Both the position numbers and the translations under genes were made by a program. Below, in pieces: positions 9,232-17,482 of a DNA stretch of 64,000 nt; within the stretch, counting starts at the first letter, position 1, and each line of letters opens with the position of its first letter. This DNA is from Pseudomonadota bacterium (lineage in GTDB: Bacteria; Desulfobacterota; Desulfovibrionia; Desulfovibrionales; Desulfovibrionaceae). The stretch covers positions 1 to 64,000 of the forward strand of contig JAHJLB010000050.1 of NCBI GenBank assembly GCA_018822105.1. Reading direction: 5' to 3'. Under the pieces are notes generated by a model. The model was not told the DNA's origin, did no database searches, and saw nothing but the letters and a program-made list of their open reading frames with translations.

Positions 9232-10125
9232 CTAGGCCAGAGGGATGTTCAGATGCGCCATGACGGACTTGAGGCCCGCCGTGAGGTCGATCTCCGGGGT
9301 GAAGCCCAAGAGCTCCTTGGCGCGCTGGTTGCTCACCAGGCGGATGCTCGGCTTGTCCGGATTGGATTCGGCCACCCTGGGGTTCTTGCCCGTGAGCCTC
9401 CTGCTCTCCTCGATGACGTCGCCCAGGCTGATGAAGCGGTCGCCCTGGATGTTGATGACGTGGAAGCCCTCGAGCCCCAGGGACAGCTTCACGGCCCGGG
9501 CGATGTCCTGGACATGCAGGAAGCGCCGCCCCGTGCGCAGGGAGCCCACGGTGACCTCGTCCTTGGTGGCCACGGAGTTCAGAAGCGACTCCACGGCCGA
9601 CCAGTTGGCCGGGCGCGGGCCGTAGATTATGCCGAAGCGCAGGATGGCCGTGGGACAGAAGCCGTGCTGCCACTGCTGGCGCAGGTTGACCTCGCTCACG
9701 TACTTGGAGAAGGCGTACTCGCTGGTCAATTTCGCGGCGTCGATGGGGTCGTCCTCGTGCTTCTCCACGCCCTCCGCAAAGGTGTCGTAGACCCATTCCG
9801 TGGAGGCGAAGACGAACTGCTTGACGCCTCTGGCCTTGGCCTGGTCCATGAGGTTGAGCGTACCCTGCACGTTGACGTCAAAGGTGCGGCAGGCGTTCAT
9901 GCGGCAGTCGGCATCGCGCGAGAGCGCCGCCAGATGCACGATGGCGTCCGCGCCCTCGGGGATGAGGTCGGCGATCGCCGGGTCGCGGATGTCGGCCTGG
10001 TGGTAGGCCGGGTCCGCGGGCTTGATGGCGTCCACGCCGAAGGTTTCAAACCCCGCGGCCTTGCACTGGGCCAGGAACTCCTTGCCGATGAAGCTCTCCA
10101 CGCCGGTGAGGAATATCTTTTTCAT
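9232..10125 (-). CDS. NAD-dependent epimerase/dehydratase (extended SDR)
   Basis: A 297-residue extended short-chain dehydrogenase that would act on a nucleotide sugar. It has a nucleotide-binding loop TGVESFIG (residues 7-14), which departs from the usual TGGAGFIG, then LAALS, a catalytic serine in FASTEW and YAFSK as the YxxxK pair. The ATG at 10125 has an AGGAGCACC ribosome site. It sits between the CmcI-like methyltransferase and the E1 alpha-like gene, 26 bases upstream of the latter. Which carbon is epimerised or dehydrated cannot be deduced. Confidence 0.8.
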   Translation of the reverse strand: MKKIFLTGVESFIGKEFLAQCKAAGFETFGVDAIKPADPAYHQADIRDPAIADLIPEGADAIVHLAALSRDADCRMNACRTFDVNVQGTLNLMDQAKARGVKQFVFASTEWVYDTFAEGVEKHEDDPIDAAKLTSEYAFSKYVSEVNLRQQWQHGFCPTAILRFGIIYGPRPANWSAVESLLNSVATKDEVTVGSLRTGRRFLHVQDIARAVKLSLGLEGFHVINIQGDRFISLGDVIEESRRLTGKNPRVAESNPDKPSIRLVSNQRAKELLGFTPEIDLTAGLKSVMAHLNIPLA

Positions 10126-10146
10126 GTCCGGTGCTCCTGGCGGCTG

Positions 10147-10881
10147 CTAGCGGCCGGTCTTGCGGCGCAGGTAGGCCTTGGGGTTTGAGGTCACGAAAAG
10201 CCGGGTGAAGTGCTCGTCGATCTCGAACTCGTCCTGGCCCTTGGCCGAGGCCATGAAGTCCTCGATGGCCGCCAGGGGGTTGTCGTCCTTCCACTCCTGC
10301 TTGCCGTCGGGCATGTCCCAGACAAAGGCCTGGGCCCCGTCCATGACCACCAGGTAGCTGCCGGGGCTGACGAACTCGCGGTAGAGCTCGATCTCCCTCG
10401 CCACGTGCTCCTTGGAGTGGTTGGAGTCCAGCAGCACCACCACCTTGTCGCCGGGGCGGATGAAGCTCTTGACCTGACGGATGGTGTCGGCCTCGATGGA
10501 GCTGCCCTCCACCATGCGCACGCGGTGGCCCATGGGGTGGTTCTGCACGGCGATGCGGTTGTAGGGGCGGATCTCCACGTCCACGCCGACGACAATGCCC
10601 TTGCCCATGAGCTCCATGAGCGAGCCGTAGAACAGGGCCGAGCCGCCGTGGGCGAAGCCGCATTCCACGATGACGTCGGGGCGCACCTTCCAGATGAGCT
10701 CCTCCATCATCATGATGTCTTCGGGGAACTGGATGATGGGCACGCCCATCCAGGTGCAGTTGTGGGTCAGCTTGTACTGCGCGTACAGCTTGACCCACAG
10801 GGAGCTGACCATCTCCAGGCCCTCCTGGGAAAACACGTCCACGGTCCTGGTCTGGCCATGCGCTTCAAGGGTGAGTTTCAT
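10147..10881 (-). CDS. CmcI/RfbH-like sugar O-methyltransferase (cephalosporin hydroxylase family)
   Basis: A 244-residue protein of the CmcI family (PF04989), a Rossmann-type SAM methyltransferase group that includes rhamnosyl O-methyltransferases. The VIVECGFAHGGSA segment is the SAM-binding loop, and a later VVVLLDSNHSKEHV carries the metal-site D and H residues typical of the family. Start ATG 10881 follows GGAGCACAC. Its place in a sugar operon supports O-methylation of a sugar or glycan residue; hydroxylation is unlikely. Confidence 0.78.
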   Translation of the reverse strand: MKLTLEAHGQTRTVDVFSQEGLEMVSSLWVKLYAQYKLTHNCTWMGVPIIQFPEDIMMMEELIWKVRPDVIVECGFAHGGSALFYGSLMELMGKGIVVGVDVEIRPYNRIAVQNHPMGHRVRMVEGSSIEADTIRQVKSFIRPGDKVVVLLDSNHSKEHVAREIELYREFVSPGSYLVVMDGAQAFVWDMPDGKQEWKDDNPLAAIEDFMASAKGQDEFEIDEHFTRLFVTSNPKAYLRRKTGR

Positions 10882-10929
10882 GTGTGCTCCATATATGTGT
10901 CGAAAAGATTCGTCGCTGGTTCCGGTTGG

Positions 10930-11910
10930 CTAATCGCTGACGTAGATGATCTTGCTGCCCTGGGGCTCGAAGCGGAAGGGGGTCTCCTTCAGGTCGGCCA
11001 GGGCCTGGCGCACCCGGTCCTGGTCCGCCTCCTCGGCGTAGAGCATGAGGAACCCGCCGCCCCCGGCGCCCAGGATCTTGCCGCCCACGGCACCGGCTCC
11101 GCGCGCCAGCTCGTAGAGTTCGTCGATGCGCGGGCTGGTGACGCCGGGCGCCAGCTTGCGCTTGCCCATCCAGCCCTGGTGCAGAAGCTCGCCCACGGCG
11201 TGCAGGTCATTCTTCACCAGCATCTCGCGCATGGTCTCGGAGAGCGCCACCATCTGGTCCAGGTACCCGGCGTTGTCCCGGATGCCGTCCTGCTGGTCGG
11301 CCAGGATGGTGGAGGAATGGCGCTCCACCCCGGTGTAGAACATGAGCAGCTTGGCGTTCAGCGCCTCGCGCGTGGCCCGCCGCCAGATGATGGGGTCCAC
11401 GAAGACGCTCTCGTCCTTGTTGAAGCGGTAGCGGTTGAAGCCGCCATAGGCCGCGGCGTACTGGTCCTGCTTGCCCATGGGGTGCCCCAGGCGGTCGATC
11501 TCGATCTCGCAGGCCTCGCGGGCCAGGCGCTCGGCCGAGACGTGCTTGCCCACATAGGCGTAGAGCGCGTTCAGCACGCCCACGGCCAGGCTGCTGGACG
11601 AGCCCAGGCCGATGCCCGCGGTGCCCAGGGGGATGTCGCCCATGTAGACGATGTCCACGCCGCGCTCCACGCCCACGATCTTCATGGCCTCGCGGATGAT
11701 GTTGTGCTCCACCTTGTCCACGTGGTCCACCATCTCCGTCTTGGAGTAGGACACCCGGATCAGGTCGTCGAACTTCCGGTTCACGGTGATGAAGATGTAG
11801 CGGTCGATGGCCGTGCTGAGCACCTGGCCGTAGCCCCGGCCGTAGTACACGGCGAGGTCCGAGCCCCCGCCGAGGAAGCTCACGCGCATGGGCGTGCGGG
11901 AAATGATCAT
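10930..11910 (-). CDS. hddA: GHMP kinase, D-glycero-D-manno-heptose 7-phosphate kinase-like
   Basis: A 326-residue GHMP-superfamily kinase. The opening IISRTPMRVSFLGGGSD is typical of HddA-type heptose kinases, and GLGSSSS (residues 101-107) is the phosphate-binding motif 2. A C-terminal GAGGGGFL motif completes the fold. HddA phosphorylates C-1 of heptose 7-phosphate on the way to a GDP-activated heptose; the fused nucleotidyltransferase/phosphatase of the same operon (15680-16897) would do the next two steps. Start ATG 11910 overlaps the stop of the upstream epimerase (ATGA). A GmhA isomerase is not in the window. Confidence 0.82.
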   Translation of the reverse strand: MIISRTPMRVSFLGGGSDLAVYYGRGYGQVLSTAIDRYIFITVNRKFDDLIRVSYSKTEMVDHVDKVEHNIIREAMKIVGVERGVDIVYMGDIPLGTAGIGLGSSSSLAVGVLNALYAYVGKHVSAERLAREACEIEIDRLGHPMGKQDQYAAAYGGFNRYRFNKDESVFVDPIIWRRATREALNAKLLMFYTGVERHSSTILADQQDGIRDNAGYLDQMVALSETMREMLVKNDLHAVGELLHQGWMGKRKLAPGVTSPRIDELYELARGAGAVGGKILGAGGGGFLMLYAEEADQDRVRQALADLKETPFRFEPQGSKIIYVSD

Positions 11911-12845
11911 GTCCTCTCACCTTCCGGCCGCGCGGTCGCGCAGCGCGTCATGTCGGAAAACCGCCGCGTCATGTCGGCAATGCCTTCGCCCAGGCCGATC
12001 CGCGCCACAAAGCCGGCGTCCGCCTGCATGCGGGCCGTGTCGGCCCAGAAATCCTCCGTGGCCTCGCCGCCGGCCGCCTGGGCGTCCAGATCCCCCAGCA
12101 GCTCCTCCCGGCCCAGGGCCGCATACACCATGCGCGCCACCTCCGCCACCCCCGTCGGGCTGCCCGACCCGACATTGTAGACCCCGGCCCGGGGGCTCTT
12201 CTCCAGGGCCAGGGCAAAGGCCAGGGCCGCGTCGTCCACGTGGAGGAAGTCGTTGCGGTTGGCCGGGCAGCGCAAGGCCGGGGCCGTGCCGGCCAGGGCC
12301 TGGGCCGCGAGCGCGGGCACGAGCGAGGCCGGGCGCTGGCCGAGGCCGTACACGAAAAAGAGCCGCAGCCAGGTGAAGGCCAGCCCCTGCTCCCGGGCCT
12401 GGGCGCGGCCCTCGGCGTGCAGGCGGTTCTTGGCCGCCGGAAAGGGCTGGTCGTGCCTGAGGGGCGCGTCCTCGGACAACCGCCCCTGGCGCGAGGCATA
12501 CTCCCAGCAGCTGCCGGAGGCAACGATGTGCCGCGCCCCGGCCCTGGCGGCCAGGCCGAAGGCCGCCAGCCCCAGCTCCACGTTGCGCTGGCTGACAAAC
12601 TCGGAATAGTCCGGCAGGCCCTGCCAGGCCAGGTGCAGCAAGGCCTCGGGCGCAAAGGCCTCAAGCCCGTCCAGGAGTCGCTCCGGCTGGGCCAGGTCGC
12701 CCGGCAGAAACGCCGCGCCCGGCAGCGCCGCACGCGCCGCGTCCGCATCGCGCGCCAGGCCCAGCACCTGGTGCCCGCGCTGGCAGAGCAGGCGCGCGGC
12801 GGCCTGGCCGATGAAGCCCGTGGCCCCGGTGACGAAGATGCGCAT
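11907..12845 (-). CDS. NAD-dependent epimerase/dehydratase
   Basis: A 312-residue extended SDR with the canonical TGATGFIG loop (residues 6-13), LHLAWQG, and NRLHAEG in the region where YxxxK is expected. The usual catalytic tyrosine is not obvious: the text reads PFPAAKNRLHAEG, so a reductase- or reduced-function variant is possible. The serine segment SGSCWEY is present. The start is ATG 12845; the longer open frame upstream is antisense noise over the cupin gene. Its stop overlaps the kinase start. Probable role: keto-sugar reduction or epimerisation in the operon's pathway. Confidence 0.75.
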   Translation of the reverse strand: MRIFVTGATGFIGQAAARLLCQRGHQVLGLARDADAARAALPGAAFLPGDLAQPERLLDGLEAFAPEALLHLAWQGLPDYSEFVSQRNVELGLAAFGLAARAGARHIVASGSCWEYASRQGRLSEDAPLRHDQPFPAAKNRLHAEGRAQAREQGLAFTWLRLFFVYGLGQRPASLVPALAAQALAGTAPALRCPANRNDFLHVDDAALAFALALEKSPRAGVYNVGSGSPTGVAEVARMVYAALGREELLGDLDAQAAGGEATEDFWADTARMQADAGFVARIGLGEGIADMTRRFSDMTRCATARPEGERT

Positions 12846-12862
12846 CACGACACCCGCATGGG

Positions 12863-13357
12863 CTAGAAGTCCCTTCTGGCCCAGTCGTAGGGGATGCCCC
12901 CGGCATGGGGATCGATGCGCAGGTACTTGAGGCCCGGGTCGTGGGCGTGGGAGGCCACGTTGCAGATCAGGGCGAAGGGTTCGGTCAGGCCCTTGGAGCC
13001 GTTGGCGATGCCGGGCGGGATGTGCACCAGGCAGTAGTTGTCGTCGCCGAAGAAGATCTCCTCGATGACGCCCTTGGTGGGGGAGCCCTCGCGCATGTCG
13101 CAGAGCACCAGCTTGATCATGCCCGTGAGGCAGAGGTAGTTCAGCTCCAGGGTCTCGTGCACGTGCCAGCCGTTGACCACGCCGCAATACAGCTTCTTGA
13201 AGTAGACCTCGCCGAAGGGCGAAAGGGCGTTGTCCGCGCGCACGCCATGCATGATGACCCCGCGCTCGTCCGGGATGCGCTTGAGCGGGCGGATGAGGAC
13301 ACCGTGGATCTTGCCGGGGGTGCATCCGGCCGGAAGACCGGCCTTTGTCTCAGACAT
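12863..13357 (-). CDS. dTDP-4-dehydrorhamnose 3,5-epimerase-like cupin
   Basis: A 164-residue RmlC-like cupin. HGVLIRPLKRIPDERG near the N-terminus and NGWHVHETLELNY match the RmlC fold, where the H-x-H region lies in the sugar pocket; IPPGIANG matches the conserved IPPG(FI)AHG strand with N in place of H. That change and the missing canonical catalytic tyrosine region suggest a relative, not RmlC itself. ATG 13357 overlaps the end of the C-methyltransferase by 8 bases. It likely epimerises a 4-keto sugar nucleotide made in this operon. Confidence 0.75.
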   Translation of the reverse strand: MSETKAGLPAGCTPGKIHGVLIRPLKRIPDERGVIMHGVRADNALSPFGEVYFKKLYCGVVNGWHVHETLELNYLCLTGMIKLVLCDMREGSPTKGVIEEIFFGDDNYCLVHIPPGIANGSKGLTEPFALICNVASHAHDPGLKYLRIDPHAGGIPYDWARRDF

Positions 13358-14606
13358 TGCTCGCCTCCTCCATGCCCATGGCCCTGGGCGGGTGCGGCAG
13401 GGGCATGATGATCCGTCCGGTGAAGCCGAAGCGCTGGCGCAGTATGCCCACGATCTCGGCAAAGAAGTTCCAGGCCAGGATGACCACGGTGTCGGGCTTG
13501 GACGCCATCACCAGCTCCGGCGCCTGGATGGGGATGTGCGTACTGGGCGAAAACAGGTCGTGCTTCATGGGGTTCTGGTCGGCGATGGCGGCGATGAGCC
13601 CGGGGCCGACGCTGCAGAAGTTGAGCATGGTGGAGCTGCGGGCCGAGGCGCCGTAGCCCACGACCCTGCGCCCGGCCCGGGCCTCGGCCTCGAGCAGGGC
13701 CAGCAGGGCTCCGCGGTGCTCGAAGGAGACCTGGGCGAAGCGCTGCCAGGCCGCCAGGTCGTTGGCCCCGCTCTGCTCCTCCGCAGCCTCGAAGGCCTTG
13801 AGCCTGGCGCTCTTTTCCGATTCGAGGGGGGGGCTGGTGCGCGAGAAGAGCACCAAGGAGCCGCCGCTGATGGGGCTCTCCTCCAGGTCGAAGGGGAAAA
13901 TGCCGTGGGCGTTCAGAAGCCGCGTCAGGCTCTTCAAAGTGAAGTAGCAGAGGTGCTCGTGGTAGATGGAGTCGTAGTGCAGCTCCTCCAGGATGGTCTT
14001 GGCGTAGTGGAACTCGATGGCCACCAGGCCGCCTGCTCCCGCCGCCACCTTGAGGCCCGCCACGAAGTCATTGGTGCCGGCCACGTGGGGCAGCACGTTG
14101 CGCGCGAACACGGCGCGCGCCGGGCCGCGCCCGGCCACCACGTCCTGCGCCAGCTCCGCGCCGAAGAAGCCGCAGCGGGTGGGCACGCCGTCGGCCTTGG
14201 CCATGTCCACGATGTTGGCCGCCGGGTCCACGCCCAGGCAGTCCACCCCGCGCCTCAAAAAGGGCTTGAGGAAGGTGCCGTCGTTGCTGGCGATCTCCAG
14301 CACGTAGCCGCCCTGCTCCGGCCCCAGGCGGGCCAGCAGCCGCTCGCAGAAGTCCTCGGCATAGGCCCGGGCCGTGCTGGAGGTGGAGGTGACCCAGACA
14401 TAGTGCGAGAACAGCTCGCCGGGGTCCGCCGTGTGGTCCAGCTGCACCAGGCTGCACTCGCGGCAGAAGGACAGGGAGAGCGGGTACACGGGGTCGCTGA
14501 CGGAGGCGTCGCGCACCAGGGCGTTGGCCAGGGGCTGGCCGCCCAGGTCGAAGAACTGCTCCACCTGGGCCGAGCCGCACACGCGGCAGTTGGCGATGCC
14601 CGCCAT
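13350..14606 (-). CDS. Sugar C-methyltransferase (TylC3/NovU-like)
   Basis: A 418-residue SAM-dependent methyltransferase of the three-domain C-methyltransferase type. An N-terminal zinc-binding CRVCG...CRECS part is followed by the SAM domain with VLEIASNDGTFL, and then by YDSIYHEHLCYFT, the His-Glu-His motif of enzymes that methylate C-3 of 4-keto sugars. A C-terminal domain with VVGYGASARSSTML completes it. The length is normal for the family. The product would be a C-methylated (branched) sugar nucleotide, consistent with the flanking epimerases. It lies 2 bases downstream of the epimerase gene at 14609. Confidence 0.85.
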   Translation of the reverse strand: MAGIANCRVCGSAQVEQFFDLGGQPLANALVRDASVSDPVYPLSLSFCRECSLVQLDHTADPGELFSHYVWVTSTSSTARAYAEDFCERLLARLGPEQGGYVLEIASNDGTFLKPFLRRGVDCLGVDPAANIVDMAKADGVPTRCGFFGAELAQDVVAGRGPARAVFARNVLPHVAGTNDFVAGLKVAAGAGGLVAIEFHYAKTILEELHYDSIYHEHLCYFTLKSLTRLLNAHGIFPFDLEESPISGGSLVLFSRTSPPLESEKSARLKAFEAAEEQSGANDLAAWQRFAQVSFEHRGALLALLEAEARAGRRVVGYGASARSSTMLNFCSVGPGLIAAIADQNPMKHDLFSPSTHIPIQAPELVMASKPDTVVILAWNFFAEIVGILRQRFGFTGRIIMPLPHPPRAMGMEEASNV

Positions 14607-14608
14607 GC

Positions 14609-15664
14609 CTAGGCCCTCCAGCGCAGGTTGTCGTCCAGCTTCCCGGCCTGCATGAGGGTCTTGAGCCGGGCCAGGCGGATGACCTTGTCACCCCGGAAGT
14701 CGGCCTCGGTGAGGCCCACGCGGGTGAAGAACTCCACCAGCTCCACGCCGCCCTTGGGCAGGTCCCAGGCGGGCTTGTAGTGGTCGCCCAGCCTGGACAA
14801 GATCTTGTCGAAGCACACGCGGTAGGTGCGCGAATCCGGCCCGTGCTCCCCGGTGAAGACAAGCCCGCTGCCGGGCACGGCCTGCTGCGCGGCCTCGGCG
14901 ATCTGGCGCACGGTGTAGTTGCCGTTTTTGACGCCGATGTTGAAGGCCTGCTTGTTCAGCACCTCGCGCTCGGCCGTGAGGCCGGAGATGAAGGCCTGGC
15001 AGACGTCCTTGATGTGCACGATGGGCCGCCAGGGCGTGCCGTCGCTCTTGATTTCGATGGTGCCGGTGGTGAAGGCGCAGGCCACGAGGTTGTTGTAGAC
15101 GATGTCGCAGCGCAGGCGCGGGCTGGCGCCAAACACGGTGGACGGGCGGAAGTGCGTGGGCAGGAAGTCCGGCCCGGCCAGGTTGTTCAGGTCGCACTCG
15201 GCCTGCCACTTGGTCTTGGCGTAGGCCGTCACCGGGTTCTTCTCGGAATTGTCCTCCTCGACCTCTTTCGTCACGTCGGCCACGCCGTACATGCTCTGGG
15301 AGGAGGCGTAGATGAAGCGCCTGACCCCGGCCTTCTTGGCCATCTCGGCCACGCGCATGGTGCCCAGGTAGTTGATCTGGTGCGTCATCTCCGGGGCCAG
15401 CTCCCCCAGGGGGTCGTTGGACAGGCCCGCCAGGTGGATCACCGCGTCCACGCCCTCGAAGTCCGAGGCCTCGATGTCGCGCATGTCCTTCCTGATCTGC
15501 TTGGTCACGCGGGGGTCGAAGGGCTCAAGCTGGCAGTGGGAGTCGAAGTACTCGGTGTCGAAGCCCACCACGGTGTAGCCCCGGCGGGCCAGCTCGGGCG
15601 TGAGCACGCAGCCGATGTAGCCCTGGTTGCCCGTGACGAGGACTGTCTTGATGCTTTCTTTCAT
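14609..15664 (-). CDS. NAD-dependent epimerase/dehydratase
   Basis: A 351-residue extended SDR opening with TVLVTGNQGYIG, containing ASSQSMYG for the catalytic serine and AYAKTKWQAE for YxxxK. A C-terminal extension includes HYKPAWDLPKGG. ATG 15664 follows AAAGGAT. It resembles sugar-nucleotide epimerases of heptose and 6-deoxy-heptose pathways. It lies second in the operon, directly after the nucleotidyltransferase/phosphatase fusion, so it probably takes the activated sugar made there. Confidence 0.83.
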   Translation of the reverse strand: MKESIKTVLVTGNQGYIGCVLTPELARRGYTVVGFDTEYFDSHCQLEPFDPRVTKQIRKDMRDIEASDFEGVDAVIHLAGLSNDPLGELAPEMTHQINYLGTMRVAEMAKKAGVRRFIYASSQSMYGVADVTKEVEEDNSEKNPVTAYAKTKWQAECDLNNLAGPDFLPTHFRPSTVFGASPRLRCDIVYNNLVACAFTTGTIEIKSDGTPWRPIVHIKDVCQAFISGLTAEREVLNKQAFNIGVKNGNYTVRQIAEAAQQAVPGSGLVFTGEHGPDSRTYRVCFDKILSRLGDHYKPAWDLPKGGVELVEFFTRVGLTEADFRGDKVIRLARLKTLMQAGKLDDNLRWRA

Positions 15665-15679
15665 GGAAAAATCCTTTGG

Positions 15680-16897
15680 TTATGGCGCGTTCGCCGGCAG
15701 CAGGTCCTCGCGGACCACATCCAGCAGGCGGCGCGTCCCGGTAACGAGGATGGTCGGGCAGCCCGCGGCCTGGCCCGCCTGCATGTCGCGCTCGTCATCG
15801 CCGATGAAGGGCGTACGCGTCAGGTCCAGGCTGTGGTCGCGCTGGGCGGCAAAGAGCATGCCGGGCTTGGGCTTGCGGCACCCGCAGCCTTCGTCCCAGC
15901 CGTGCGGACAGACGTAGATCTGGTCCAGGCCAGCGCCCGCGGCGGCCAGATCGGCCCGCATCCTGGCGTGCACGGCCTCCAGGCCGGCGGCGGTCATGAC
16001 GCCCCGGGCGATGCCCGCCTGGTTGGAGACCACGAGCACCAGCCAGCCGGCGTCGCAGAGCAGCCGCACGGCCTCGATGGCGCCCTCCGCCCAGAGGAAT
16101 TCCTCGGGTTTGGTCACGTAGCAGGCCCGTGGAGGCTTTATATTGAGCACCCCGTCACGGTCAAGCACCACCGCCGGGCGGCGCGCCAGGAAGGCCTCGG
16201 TGAGGGGCAGGCGGCGGAAGTCGCCCACGGAATAGTAGCGGTGCCGCGAGCAGAAGGCCCCCAGTCGGCCCTGGGCCACCAGGGTCGGATACACGGCGCG
16301 CTCGAAGTTCACGTCCTCCTCGGGGATGAGGTCCAGCACCTCGCGCTTGAGCAGGAAGTAGCCGATGTCCACCCCCTTGAGGTCCGGGGTGGCGCGGGAC
16401 TTGTCGTACACGGCCACCAGGCCGTCCGCCACGCGCAGGTTGTCCCTGGTCCAGCCGTCCTCGTTTTCGTAGACCACCACCTGGGCCGGGGCGCCGCTGG
16501 CGCGCCAGGCGGCCTCCAGGGCCGCGAAGTCCATGGGCCAGTAGTTGTCGCAATACAGCAGCAGGAACTCCGGCTCGATCAGGTCCTTGGCCAGGCGCAG
16601 GCGCGTGCCGGTGTCGTTGTCCACGTGGGTGACGGAGTAGGAGATGGAGACGCCGAAGCGCGAGCCGTCGCCGAAGTGCTCCATGACGGACTCGGGCAGG
16701 TAGCCCAGAAGCAGCAGCACGCGCTCGAAGCCCTGCTCGCGCACCTGCTCGATCAAGTACTCCAGGAAGGGCCGGCCGTGGAAGGGGATCATGGGCTTGG
16801 GCGTGGCGGCGGTGAGGGGCAGCAGCCTGGTGCCGCGCCCGCCCGCCAGGATCACCGCCTGCCGGGGCCGGTCGTGGTGCTGGGATTGTGTGTTCAT
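15680..16897 (-). CDS. Fused heptose-1-phosphate nucleotidyltransferase and heptose bisphosphate phosphatase
   Basis: A 405-residue bifunctional protein. Residues 1-235 are a sugar-phosphate nucleotidyltransferase with GGRGTRLLPLT (19-29) and PKPMI (33-37), HddC-like. Residues 241-405 are a HAD-IIIA phosphatase of GmhB type: DRDGVLN (246-252), a zinc loop with C330, H332, C338 and C340, and GDDERD (366-371). GmhB removes the 7-phosphate of heptose 1,7-bisphosphate and HddC then activates the 1-phosphate, so the fusion joins consecutive steps after HddA. It is the first gene of the sugar operon. The nucleotide used (GDP, CDP, other) is not clear from sequence. Confidence 0.82.
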   Translation of the reverse strand: MNTQSQHHDRPRQAVILAGGRGTRLLPLTAATPKPMIPFHGRPFLEYLIEQVREQGFERVLLLLGYLPESVMEHFGDGSRFGVSISYSVTHVDNDTGTRLRLAKDLIEPEFLLLYCDNYWPMDFAALEAAWRASGAPAQVVVYENEDGWTRDNLRVADGLVAVYDKSRATPDLKGVDIGYFLLKREVLDLIPEEDVNFERAVYPTLVAQGRLGAFCSRHRYYSVGDFRRLPLTEAFLARRPAVVLDRDGVLNIKPPRACYVTKPEEFLWAEGAIEAVRLLCDAGWLVLVVSNQAGIARGVMTAAGLEAVHARMRADLAAAGAGLDQIYVCPHGWDEGCGCRKPKPGMLFAAQRDHSLDLTRTPFIGDDERDMQAGQAAGCPTILVTGTRRLLDVVREDLLPANAP

Positions 16898-16921
16898 GCT
16901 TCCTTCGCTGCTCCCCTGGGA

Positions 16922-17467
16922 CTATTCCTGGTCGCGGCGCTTCAGGGGCGCCAGCACCGGCCGCACATGCTCCATGACCTTCCTGTGGGCGGCCTCGTAC
17001 TCCGGCGTGGCCAGGGCCAGGGCCTCCCGGCGCGTCACCAGGTGCATGGCCCCGCAGGGGCACATCTCCACGCAGGCCGGGGCCATGCCCACGCTGCGGC
17101 GGCGCTGGCACAGGTCGCACTTGGCCACGGCGTCCTCCAGCCCGGTGCAGAAGATGCCGCCAAAGGGGCAGGCCAGGATGCAGCTCTTGGTCTCGCACCC
17201 GGCGCAGAGCACGGGGTTCAAGAGCACCGCGCCGTCCGCGCCCTTCTGCAGCGCCCCGCGCGGGCAGGCCTTGATGCAGGCCGCGGCTTCGCAGTGCCGG
17301 CAGTACACCGGGGCCATGATGCCGCCCACGGTGCGCGTCATGTTGATCCTGGCCTGGCCGTGGATGAAGCGGCAGGCGGACTCGCAGGACTCGCAGCCGA
17401 TGCAGCGGGAATAGTCGATGAACAGGATGGTTTCGTCAACGTTCGTCATCGTCTCGTCGGGTGCCAT
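16922..17467 (-). CDS. Four-cluster [4Fe-4S] ferredoxin, electron-transfer subunit
   Basis: A 181-residue HycB/CooF-like ferredoxin with four cysteine motifs: CIGCESCESAC, CRHCEAAACIKACP, CAGCETKSCILACP and a late CDLCQ...CVEMCPCGAM. It has no signal sequence, so it is cytoplasmic. ATG 17467 follows GGGAGGGTTC. It sits 15 bases downstream of a GltD-like flavoprotein, and the two probably form one electron-transfer unit, for example between NAD(P)H and a ferredoxin-linked enzyme. The catalytic partner is not in the window. Confidence 0.82.
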   Translation of the reverse strand: MAPDETMTNVDETILFIDYSRCIGCESCESACRFIHGQARINMTRTVGGIMAPVYCRHCEAAACIKACPRGALQKGADGAVLLNPVLCAGCETKSCILACPFGGIFCTGLEDAVAKCDLCQRRRSVGMAPACVEMCPCGAMHLVTRREALALATPEYEAAHRKVMEHVRPVLAPLKRRDQE

Positions 17468-17482
17468 GAACCCTCCCGCGCC

